NCBI GenBank assembly: GCA_027946365.1
Contig: JAPEUQ010000006.1
Coordinates: 558,001-622,000, forward strand
Length of the DNA: 64,000 nt
Direction: 5' to 3'
Source of the DNA: Kalmusia sp. IMI 367209
Taxonomy: Eukaryota > Ascomycota > Dothideomycetes > Pleosporales > Didymosphaeriaceae
Shown: in pieces, positions 33,311 through 43,350 of the stretch
Layout of the letters: the number at the start of each line of letters is the position of its first letter
Numbering within the stretch: the stretch's first letter is position 1
Made by a program: the position numbers and the translations under genes
Notes under the pieces: model-generated
Told to the model about the DNA's origin: nothing
Database searches by the model: none
Seen by the model: only the letters and a program-made list of their open reading frames with translations

Positions 33311-34290
33311 TTATGGCTGCTTTGGGTGTACATAAGCAGGAATTTGACCTTCGGAAGGAAGCTCATCTGACTCCCCTAGGCGTTCTGCCACAAGGATAGA
33401 AAGGTCAGACATATTGACCATCCTGTTCCTAGCCCAAGCATCCAGCATGTCCCAGTTGACGCATTCATGGTCACTATATACGTGTGAGTAAGGTTTATGG
33501 GCTGCCCATCGAAAAGTAGAAAGCGTGGTGTCGCCTCTACACATTGCAGCTTCCCGCATATACTCCAGACAATGGTCTATCAATCGTTAGAGCTAGTTTA
33601 GATGGTGGGTAAGAGATGATACCGATGTGCGGCCCCTCGCGGAGTCTTTGGTCTTCAGTCATGTTTGGATAATAGTGATCGAGGTAGAGGTGGCGACGAA
33701 TCCGTTTCTTATACTCCATCAACAAAACAATCAGAAAAATAACAATATACTCACAATACAGTGCAGTTCATGGTAAACCGCCGTTTCAGCAATATAACCA
33801 GATCCATCAGCCAGTGCAATGGATCTTTCCCCAATCAAATTCAACTCCTCCCCTGAGATCCTGATTGTTATCGCTACACACGACGAGTGAGAATATGAAC
33901 CTAATGTAGGATGCTCATCACATACGTTCAATCAATTTCGACCATGCTTCATCATGTTCTGGTCGTGGCTGCCCTGTGTAAACGTTGTCTTCAATACTCC
34001 GAATGAGCCGTCTCTTCTCATATTGTGTAGCAATTCTCGAGGGAGCTATAATGTCAATAGAAATGCTACAGAGGCTGTTGTGAAAACTCACAGTACACCA
34101 GCTGAGGTCTCACACAGCCCTTGGATGAGCCTATCCAGCCGCTGATGAAACTAATGTTGATAATCAAAGAAATTCCAACCGCTACTTGATATAGCCTCAG
34201 AACCTTGGTAACGGAACCAGTAACCTCGCGTTCTTTGTGCTCGGCTTCATTTCCGTCCGCGGCCAACCGTGCGTAAACCCAGGACATCAT
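33311..34290 (-). CDS. UstYa-family (DUF3328) oxidase/cyclase-like protein 2
   Basis: Five exons (34290-34092, 34045-33926, 33873-33755, 33707-33623, 33576-33311) with 46-52 nt introns give 262 residues. A membrane span lies at about residues 34-54. The family region GQPRPEHDEAWSKLIEP precedes the two motifs HELHC (141-145) and HIDHC (174-178), the latter followed by LEYMREAAMC. The spacer KKRIRRHLYLDHYYPN is the conserved segment between the motifs. All expected key residues are present. It is convergent with UstYa-like 1 and divergent from the aldehyde dehydrogenase. Two adjacent Met codons (34290 and 34287) could start it. Confidence 0.9.
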
Positions 34291-34875
34291 GCACCGACTG
34301 TCGATTTACGGAGCTTGAGGAAATGAAGACATCTCCATCGAGACGGTCTTGAATTGCTCCTCATTGACATCGCTGTGTAGGGCGTTACCTTTTTCAGAAG
34401 GCGGTAAAGCCATTAGCGTTGTGTTTCTTGGGTAACCAATAACCCTCGCTTATTGGGCCTTCGGAGTCCTAACAATGATGTTTGTACTCAATGTAGTTTG
34501 CCTTGATAGTCGATCAGCAGACATCAAATCATGAAGAAATCATGTGTCACTTCCTCGGTTGAGGAGTCTGCTCCGTGGGATGGTGTGGAGCTATGCAGCC
34601 GTTTCGATAACACCTATGTACGTTGCAATCTCAGTGCATCAAGGCAACCGCCGATGCATAATCTGTCTTTATGCAGATGTGTAGGGTAATATTGGCATGC
34701 GGGCCATTCCAGAAGGGGAAAGTACCTTATCCACTCCATTATTGTATTGACGCAGTAGCACGTGGCACAGCTGCTTAGCTTACCACACGTGAAATCTTAC
34801 TCTGCAACTCACGAAAGTCTACATCATTTGTTCCAATAATCCTCTTAGCTACAATCAGATATTTTCTCTCGCATC
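34291..34875. promoter_or_regulatory. Shared divergent promoter, UstYa-like 2 / aldehyde dehydrogenase
   Basis: 585 bp between two divergent start codons. Two CACGTG E-boxes at 34759-34764 and 34786-34791 lie 85-117 bp before the dehydrogenase ATG. CACGTG is the site of class-B bHLH proteins. Co-regulation of the two genes is an inference from this arrangement. Confidence 0.45.
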
Positions 34876-36505
34876 ATGGCTTCTTCACCAGCGCGCTTGC
34901 ATAATGGGCCAAGCATCACCGTTCCCCTCTGGATAGATGGGCGTGAAGAGCTCCGTCCATCAACTTTCGACGTTTTCAGTCCGACCTTGAACGACACCTG
35001 CTGGAACGCCGCAGCAGCAAGCCGCGAGGATGCAATCAGAGCCGTAGAGTCATCTCACGAAGCTTTCAAGCTTTGGTCGAAGACCAAGCCTGTTGTCCGC
35101 TCGGAAGTAATCCTCAAGACAGCTGCAGTGCTTGAGGCGAATGCAGCCGAGTTTGCGGCTTACATGTCCACCGAAATGGGTGCAGAAACATCCGTCGCCC
35201 AATTCTTCGTGCTGCCTCTAGCGGTTCAGATGCTCAAAGATCTTGCCGGAAGATGCTCGAGCATCACTGGAATTGTTCCCACGGTGCAGCAGGAGGGCCA
35301 GAGCTCTATTGTGTACAAAGAGCCATACGGTGTGACACTCGGTATATGCCCTTGGTAAGTTATCTGCATTCTCTATCACTATTTCTTTTCCCAGCCTGAT
35401 CCCAGAACTTTTACCGATTATCACCAGGAATGCACCATTCGTTTTCGCCGTACGTTCAGCTGCGACCGCGGTAGCCACGGGCAATACGGCCATTCTCAAA
35501 GGATCTGAATTGACACCCCGAAGCTATTGGGCCATTGGAAAAGCCTTCCATGAGGCTGGGCTACCCAAAGGAGTAGTGAACGTGCTATCCTGTCCGCCAT
35601 CTAAAGCCGCGAGCATCGTAGAGACGATGATACAGCATGCGGCTGTGCGCAAGATAAATTTTACGGGAAGTGCGGCAGTCGGTAAGAAGGTAGCTCGAGC
35701 ATGCGGTGAGAACCTCAAACCGTGCTTGATGGAGCTTGGGGGGAAGAACAGTGCGATCGTGCTGGAAGACGCCGATTTGAATTTGGCCGTACAGGCCTGC
35801 ATTGCTGGATCCTTGATAAACGTAAGACTTTGAAATCCCCGTTCAAGAGGTACTATTCTGACTCTCGCAGGCGGGTCAGATCTGTATGGCCACGGACCAC
35901 ATAATTGTGCACAGTAGCATCGCTGAGAAATTCAGCACCACACTAAAAGAAGCATTGGCTAGAAGTTCAGGCGAGCAGCCACTGCCTCGGGTGGTTTCGA
36001 CTGCTTCAAAGGCTAGACTTCAAGGCCTGCTATCTCAAGCCGTTGGAAAAGGTGCCAAAGTCTTATTCGGAGGCAGTGGAACCGAGACTCTGCCTGCAAC
36101 CTCCATTATTCCTACTGTTCTCAGCGGCGTCGGGAAGACAGCAGATATCTGGGATGAAGAGTCTTTCGGTCCAGTGATGGCTCTCACCACTGTAAGCTCC
36201 GAAGAAGAAGCCGTGGAGCTCGCAAACAGGTCCCAGTATGGACTTTCTGCTTCAGTATTCACCCGGGATCTACGCAAGGGGCTCGCCATCGCACGGAAGC
36301 TTGAGTCTGGGTAAGAAAAATCTGCACAAGTGTTCATCGGATTCATGCTAATGACAGCAGAGCTGTACATATCAATAGCATGACTATTCACGATGAGGTT
36401 GCTCTTCCATTTGGAGGCATCAAAAATAGTGGATGGGGCAGATTCAACGCTGAACAAGGAATGGAAGAATTTCTTGTCACCAAATCGGTGACCTGGGACG
36501 ACTGA
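34876..36505 (+). CDS. NAD(P)+-dependent aldehyde dehydrogenase (vanillin/salicylaldehyde-type)
   Basis: Four exons (34876-35354, 35428-35821, 35871-36310, 36361-36505; introns 73, 49, 50 nt) give 485 residues. Features of the ALDH fold are ICPWNAPFVFA (the catalytic-site Asn), the cofactor-binding FTGSAAVG, the general base E262 (LMELGGKNS), the nucleophile C296 (AGQICMATD), EESFGPVM and the C-terminal PFGGIKNSGWGR. All catalytic residues are intact. It oxidises an aldehyde to the acid in the cytosol; relatives of this length act on aromatic aldehydes. The preference is inferred. It shares a promoter region with UstYa-like 2, so it may process an aldehyde from the same pathway. Confidence 0.9.
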
Positions 36506-37513
36506 TGGATATCCGGTCAGGGCAGCCATCCTCTCAAGCATACAGAAAGAGTTACTGAGCCAGTGGTCGTTATTGAAATCTTACCTATTCTATGACTTAT
36601 TCGAAGTATTCTGCAAGCGAAAAAAAGATTATACGTGCATTTTGGCTGGGTGTATCTACTAAAGTCATAATTTTTTGCGCACGGTCTAGACTTGAAGATT
36701 TCCAACGGAAAGCTCGCTTCTACTGAATATAGCATATGCAAATCTCTCGAAAGAATTTTCTACAGTAGGGGTGATTGCCCTGATACTCAGCCACGGCGAG
36801 GATTCCCACCTTATTGCGTTCATTATTTGTCACTAGGATAACCACTATTGCGGGAGCAAGTAATTGCATGCTGACCCCCATCATCGGAATGCCCGATACC
36901 CCTCACGAGCACTCTGGTCACGAGTAGCCCATATCGCCACAATCAATAGGCAGTCTTCAATTTTTTTGTCACTACATACACATCCAGCCAACCTTCCAAA
37001 GACGTACAGTAACATGACCCCATGAGCCCCGCCCTACACGGATGGAGCTCTGGGACAGTCCACGCGCAGCTATTGATTGGCCCTTGTGTCTGCAGAACCC
37101 GAGAGCGATCCCCGAGAGCGGCTGCAAGCACACCCTCAGGCCTAGAACAAGCAGCTCATATGTAGGCATTGAATCTAATATGCAGGCCGGGTTCAAGTTC
37201 GCCAGTCCTATCACATCATATGCGATGTGTGGAGGGTGGGGGGATCGGCCCCGTGTTCACCTTTCGGCCCTACAGACAAGTCACAATCTTTGCGCGTTCG
37301 GATCCCTATCACTGAAGATAGTTCCAGATGAGTTAGGTGCCACGCGAAACACAACTAGATACCACCTACCGACCACGGCAAACGCTTCGCAGACGCGAAG
37401 CTCCAGACTCCCACAGCGAAATATAAATGCGCTCAAGACGAGACGAGACAACAGCAGAGAGATCATCCAATCTCCTCGACAAAGAACCCTCTCCCATTAC
37501 ATACACATCTACA
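36506..37513. other. Intergenic, dehydrogenase 3' end to repeat-peptide start
   Basis: 1.0 kb. Open frames here have no motif and no domain. The last 250 bp should be the promoter of the repeat peptide, with AATATAAATG at about 37421. Confidence 0.4.
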
Positions 37514-37793
37514 ATGCGATTCATCGCCGCCATATTCTTCGCCAGTGCGGTACTCGCTCTGCCGACGGGCAGCCCCAAGCAAGGTACACATCCCCTCCCC
37601 TTGTAGCTCGACAAGTGGCAAGCTCAGACATAGCATAGGCAGCATAGCCGCTCAAATCGACGCCGACGACCTCGTGGCAAACACCTGGCATGAAACCAAT
37701 CCGAGCAACGAGCCTCGCAGCGCGCTCGATGCGGACGAGCTGGTGCCCAATGTGTGGGCTGAGAGTAATCCGAGCAACGATCCTGCGATGTAG
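37514..37793 (+). CDS. Small secreted peptide with two internal repeats; candidate peptide precursor
   Basis: Two exons (37514-37583, 37639-37793) around a 55-nt intron give 74 residues. Residues 1-16 are a signal peptide (MRFIAAIFFASAVLAL). The mature part carries two 19-residue repeats at 31-49 and 54-72, with the pattern DAD[DE]LV.N.W.E[TS]NPSN[ED]P. They match at 13 of 19 positions, and five of those 13 use different codons, so the repeat is old and conserved as protein. A short linker (RSAL) separates them, with a single Arg and no KR/RR site. No cysteine. The intron model relies on the only acceptor that keeps the repeat frame. It could be a modified-peptide precursor, a small cell-wall peptide or an effector. 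The nearby UstYa-like pair favours the first; this is inference. Confidence 0.6.
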
Positions 37794-38507
37794 GCAATGG
37801 GCAGAACAGCAGTAGATTATATTATATTCCCAATCAGCAAGGGAAGGAGGAGGGAGATGGGGGGGGGGTGCAATGTTACGTTGTATTGGAGTTCTGCTTG
37901 GACTACCAGCTGTGTAGTGAACGTAAAATGCGCATCGGCGGATGGCGATGACTTGGGAAGGATAGATATGATATATACATCGGACTCTCCTTTTCATCGA
38001 CTATGCTCCACATGCTGTGCAGGTGATATCAGAGGCAGGAGAGAAGCCACTGCTATCTTTACCGTCTACTAGCCTTGGACTGCATACAACTTGTGCATGA
38101 GTACAATCAAAATCATGCCGTGTTCACAATTAACTAAAGCAAAGATCTTGCACCGCGACGGGCTTTCATTCCAGCTGCTAGTTAGGGGGCTTGAAGGATT
38201 GTAAATGGAGAGCTGATGACATTCCCGCGGATACGTGGATTTAGCGTCACCCATCACCTATGCTTTCATGCGTAAAATTATCACCCGGGGATTTCGACGA
38301 CAGGAGTTATCGAGCACAGGCCACGAATAGCAAAATAACAAAGTCAAGTCTCCTTTGAAACAGCCGCAAACAAATCGTAACGGTAGTGTAATATACAAAA
38401 AATTAGCTCGATTATTGACAGCAGGAAAATACGGAAGACCTAGCACTTTCTTTCTCCAGCGCAAAGGAAGATATTTGAAAACGTTGGTATTATTTATTTT
38501 TCATTCG
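37794..38507. other. Convergent intergenic, repeat peptide / homogentisate dioxygenase
   Basis: 714 bp between two 3' ends, with a G9 run at 37860. No gene recognised. Confidence 0.35.
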
Positions 38508-40915
38508 TTATGTCAAATGATCAATACGAGGAGATAAGGTTCGAACAGCCCGATCCAAAAGCAGTCTTTTTCTTCTCCCCAAGAAAAAAATCCCCAACGA
38601 CACAAACTCCCCCCTACTCCAAAACGCACACGCCCTGACCTCACTTCCCCCAATCCCCAACTTACCCACGCCCTCCTTCAAAATCCTCTCCACCTCGTCC
38701 TGATGCTGGCTGAAATTATCCACGAGCGAATCCCACATCTTGGGCTCGTGCTCGTGCTTCTTGCCGCTGGACCAGGCCCAGTCGGTGATGGTGAAGGGGC
38801 GCGAGCTCTCCATCATGAAGGCGACGGCGTCCTTTGAGATGCGCATCTCGGGCGGGGGCTGCGCGCTCGCCGCCTTGAACTCCTCGTACGCGACGCCGTG
38901 CGGGACGAAGCCGCACTCAAAGGACACGCCGCCGGGCTGGAACTCGTCCGAGCGGCCGGCGTATTCGCCGTAGATGAGGCCCATGAGCTCCGAGGCCGCG
39001 TTGCGGTGGTAGTAGGGTGGGCGGTACTGCGGGGCGGGGTGGGTTAGAAGATGGGAGGGCCAGGATAGAGATGGGCCAGGGTGGATTGGGTTGGGCTTAC
39101 GGTGAGAGGCTGCGTCCCAGCGGGGGCTGAAGATGAGGAAGTCTGCGAGGGGGGCGGCGGGGTCGCGCGAGGGCGCTGTGAGGACGCAGAAGATGGACGG
39201 GTCGATGTGGTCGACTGTTGTTTCGTGAGCAACGATTGCATCGTTTTTGGAGGTGGATGCATACCTGAGATGGATCCCACGTTGACGAACTTGGTCAAGT
39301 CATATTTGTACGGGATGTAGTTTCCGTGCCAGGCGACCACGTCGAACGGGCTGTGATTCTGCGTGCTCTTGAAGAACTTGCCGCCGAGCTTGTAGATAAT
39401 TTCCCAGGGTTCCTTCTCGATCTCGTACTTTGCGACTGGATGCAGGAAGTCGCGAGCATTCGCCAGACCGTTTGCTCCCAGGGGGCCTATTTGGTCTCAG
39501 TCAGAAATGTGAAATACAGTAAGAACAGATAAAACAACGCACCTAGTTCAGGAAGCTGGAAATTCGAGCCCCAAATCTCGAGAATATACCCTCTCGTCGG
39601 GCCCTCTACATTGACCTTGAATCGCTGCCCTCGCTGAATGACGCAGATCTCGCCGGGCTGCACATACAGCATTCCAAACTCTGTCTGGATGTCCTACACC
39701 ACGCTATCAGCGCCCGCGTGCCTCAGAGCCTCACCATCCCACGGGGTCTCAAGCCACGTCCCAAAATAGCGCTCGCTGAAACATTTCCAGCGGGATCCAG
39801 TCGATTAAAAAAAGCCACGTACCAGATTGCCCTCCTGCGCCACAATCAAAAAGTCGCCGTCCGAATTGACGGTGGCCCGCTTCTCCATGCTCTTATTGCA
39901 CAGGAAACTGTGCACGGCCAATCCTTCGCGGAGCGTAGGATCGCCGGATCCGGCTATCGTCTTGAGTCCGGAGACAAAGTCGACATCGCCACCGGCTGGA
40001 ATGTCGAAGGGGAGCCAGGCGAGCTGCGTGGGGGAGACGTGGACACGCGGATTGATGGGCAAGAAGCATGATTCCGTGTCTTTGTTATCCGGAAGGTCGG
40101 TCTGTAGGGAGGATGCGTCAGCTTATGACGTCTGCAGTGATCAGGCGGGAAGCGAAAAAAGGCGGTATGTATGGCAAGGAAATGTAATCCGACGTTGGAT
40201 GTTGTACTGTCTCTCGCGACTTTCTTTTTCGGAGGCCTCCGTGAGGGTTAGGGTACGTCCATAAGCCCGGTAATGCGGCGTATGGGGGAGGCCTGGATTT
40301 TTCCCAACGCAAAAGCGTGATATTATGCTGTGTAAGCTGTGCTTTCCACGCCCCACTTGCTGACCGTACACGCGCGCCTGTTTGCTTGATATAGGGGCTG
40401 ACAGTAATATAAAATCCACTTACGAAACCTTGATGGGCGACAGCCGGCCTCGCTCTGTATAGCCTAGTTCGAGGTCAGCATCCTATGCTCCACTACGCTG
40501 CCATGACACCCTGTCAACGCACCATGCTTTTTTGTTCAAGTGCCTGGGTGCAACGAATGCCGTCGCGGTCATCTGCTCGGCGTAGAGCCCAAATCTCACG
40601 CTTCGTGGCGAGTTCTGGCCCTGGGGGATTGTGCCTGTACACCGATGGCTGTGGTCAGAGGAGCGTTTTGCGTCATTGGTATGGGAGGCAAATTACCCGG
40701 AACGGCCTCGCTCTCGAAAATGTTGTTGAAGCCCGGTTGATACTATGGTGGCAGCGTCAGCGCAAACATTCTCGCTGGCTTAAACCCTCCCGTGGGCTAA
40801 CCTCATAGGGGTCGTTTTTCCTTGTTCGAAATGAAGGAATTGAACCATCTTTCTGCGTTTCCGCCCAATGGAAGATCTGTTGATATTCCTTGGGGTTGTC
40901 TAGGGGAACAGGCAT
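38508..40915 (-). CDS. hmgA: Homogentisate 1,2-dioxygenase, with a frame problem at the last intron
   Basis: Exons: 40915-40802, 40742-40697, 40634-40523, 40463-40424, 40101-39823, 39693-39543, 39486-39265, then 39214-39101 and 39026-38508. The enzyme opens the ring of homogentisate in phenylalanine/tyrosine breakdown. Characteristic segments are [71 protein letters not shown], and the iron-site segments [12 protein letters not shown] and FVPHG. The first seven introns (50-322 nt) keep phase. The eighth (39100-39027, 74 nt) has a perfect GTAAG donor, a CTAAC branch site and a GCAG acceptor, but splicing it breaks the frame. Reading through it is open and adds about 25 residues, for 556 in total. 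A 2-base loss before the donor (relatives read SH-T-[FY]RPPYY) would explain this. Long introns and higher GC separate it from the left-hand genes. Confidence 0.9.
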
Positions 40916-43154
40916 GGTAGGACGTGGACGTAGTGGTATGCGTAGGGCTAGCGATGACCGGGTATGCGGAATGCGAATGAGACGTGTCTAATCTCAAGTT
41001 CATAGGAAGTGAAAGGAAGGATGTGGTCAATTCCAAAAGGCGATTGATGCAAGAAATTTGGGGTTGATGGACCCCACATCACGTTGCTCGTTTAGGTGGG
41101 GCCGAGTGAGGGGCAATTGAGGCATTCTGCTGTGCTTTGCAATGTCTGGTCAAATCGATGCATCTAGCGCTCAAAGCTACGAGGTCTTGAACGCGTCGAT
41201 TCGGCGCAACCAGCAGTAGGAGGATTCCTGGCCCAACTGCCGACGCCCGTCCAAGAGGTACGGAGGGGTAGCTCGACGCAGCTACTGATTGGGAAGCTAC
41301 GCGGACCCATGGTTCCGAGCATCTCATTCGATGGGCTGCCCGGCAGAACCGTCGGGCCGAGCCTGGGGTTGGTTTCCAACACGTGGAGACGTAGCGGGGT
41401 GAATGTCTTTCTAAGATATCAGTCAGCGTCGACCCCTCAATCGTCTCAGGTGACACAGACACGACGCTTGGAGAAACCTCGGCCGTTGCGAGGCAGGAAA
41501 GCAACGCATCCGTCTCTCTCACACCGATGAACTCTTCCCTCCTAAGCATACGTCCTCAGCAATGCAAACGCAGGTAAGCAAGGAAGAAAGCCACAAGAAC
41601 CTTCTTTCAGCCCTGCTCGCCAGAATCTCACGCACCTGTACGACCCGCCAGCCGCGGACATCGCCTATGTACGACGTCAACGCCCACGCTGCTCCAACCA
41701 CGGCCATCTCGCATGGCCGCGCATCGCGAACCGCATGGTCAAGCTTCATGCGAGTGAGATGGCGTTGCACCCGCACATCTCGTACTGCCCACTTTCGCAA
41801 CCCGATCCGAGGGCGAGCGCTTTCTGGGCAGTCGTCGTTCGCGAGGTCGCCCGATTTGACTTTATTGCGTACTGCTATTTAAAGCCGTGCATTATATTGA
41901 TCGATAGCGATGGGAGGTGGTGCGCATTCGGCGGACGCTGTACCAGATGCCGCACTATCGCTTTCTTGTCCAAGAGTGCTTTTCGCATGCAGCGCCTCGC
42001 TCTACTTGCTTGGGCTGAGCTGATCGCTATCGTGACGTCTCGTCCAAAGGCGAAGAATGATAGCGTTGTGTACCACGGAGCGCGCTTCCCGCGAATCGCG
42101 ACCCCTCCCAGCAAAACCCCCTTCCCCCTCCTCCTCTCCCCAGGTCGCGTCAGAACCTGATCAAGCAACTGGTATTGCTTGATGACCATGATGGACCAGC
42201 ATCCGTCTCCAGCATGGAAGACACAGCTACAACAGAGTGGCGGACGCCGCGTGTTGCACGTTGTGGCGTGCTGCCGACCCCGCACTCGCATCGCAGCTGG
42301 TCTGAGCGCTCGTGCGTCACGGATATGCAATGCAATATGAAGATCCAGGGCCTTTAGCCCCATGCACAACACCATCTTCTTCCAACGTCGCCCGATGCGG
42401 CAAGTCATGAGCATCTAGAGCTGCTCATCTGCACACCCTCTCACACACTACGAGCGCTTAATCGAAACAGTCCAGCTGTGGATGATGATGGCTAGACGAC
42501 GGGGTCATGCTCGGCTCGGCGAGAGCAGCCGGGGCCCTACGACGACATATCAACGTCCGTCTGGCAGGGCGTTTCCGGATGGCTCTCGAGCACTACGGAC
42601 GCGCTAGCAGAGCCCTGCGCCCTCAGCCAAAGCGCGGTGAGGCCCACGAGGCGCGCGACGCACAGAACCCGAAGGCGCAAACCTTCTCGATCGGTGTGCT
42701 GCGCGCTGCTTTTCAGTTTCCAGCGTCCGGAGACGTGATTAGAAATAAGCGTCCAACCCAGATCCGAGGCTGTATTGGTCCGAGCAGCCACGAGGCGAAG
42801 AGGGAAGAGATCTCCACTGGCTGGGCCAAAGCAGGTGGGAGCCAAGCTGGAGTAAGACAAGACATATCACTTGTCCGCTACACCAACGTGATGCATGGAC
42901 AGGGCAATCATCCCTGCCCACGACTACCGGAAGATCCGGTTGCAACTGTTGGCGCCAAGCAGACAGACAGACAGACAAGAAAGTGACAGAGGCAGATATC
43001 GATGGTGTTGGAGTGTGGACGAGGGTGTGAAGCTGGTGGCGACTTGCGCGCCTGGACCCTCTGGGGGTTGATTATGGTCAACTGCATGCTATCATGGTGA
43101 GGCTCCTGCGGGTCAATCAGGCTACGAGAAGGTGCAGCGTGGAACCGCAATCGT

Positions 43155-43194
<40 letters not shown>

Positions 43195-43350
43195 TATGTG
43201 TGTAACGATATGATTGCTATGTGACCTCTTAACGACCCCGGTCGAGTGTGTTTGCTTCGGAACTTTGACGCGACGCGCGGCGCGTCTGCGCAAATCCCCC
43301 GCCGCCAAACGCAGCACGACTCGTGCGAGTTTCGCAGCCTGGTGGTGGGC
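40916..43350. other. 2.4-kb GC-rich gene-free interval
   Basis: Between the homogentisate dioxygenase start and the SFT2 3' end. Long open frames on both strands overlap each other and carry no domain, as expected for GC-rich noncoding DNA. The (GT)n tract at 43156-43204 is inside it. Confidence 0.4.
43156..43204. repeat. (GT)n microsatellite
   Basis: About 16 uninterrupted GT units followed by TATGTG variants, just downstream of the SFT2 stop codon. A likely polymorphic marker. Confidence 0.9.

Noticed and set aside
37042..37638. 198-codon plus-strand frame
   Set aside because: No domain, and it overlaps the promoter and first exon of the repeat peptide in another frame.
41079..42986. Frames of 141-179 codons on both strands between hmgA and SFT2
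   Set aside because: No motif, mutual overlap, biased composition; they cannot be joined into a known family.
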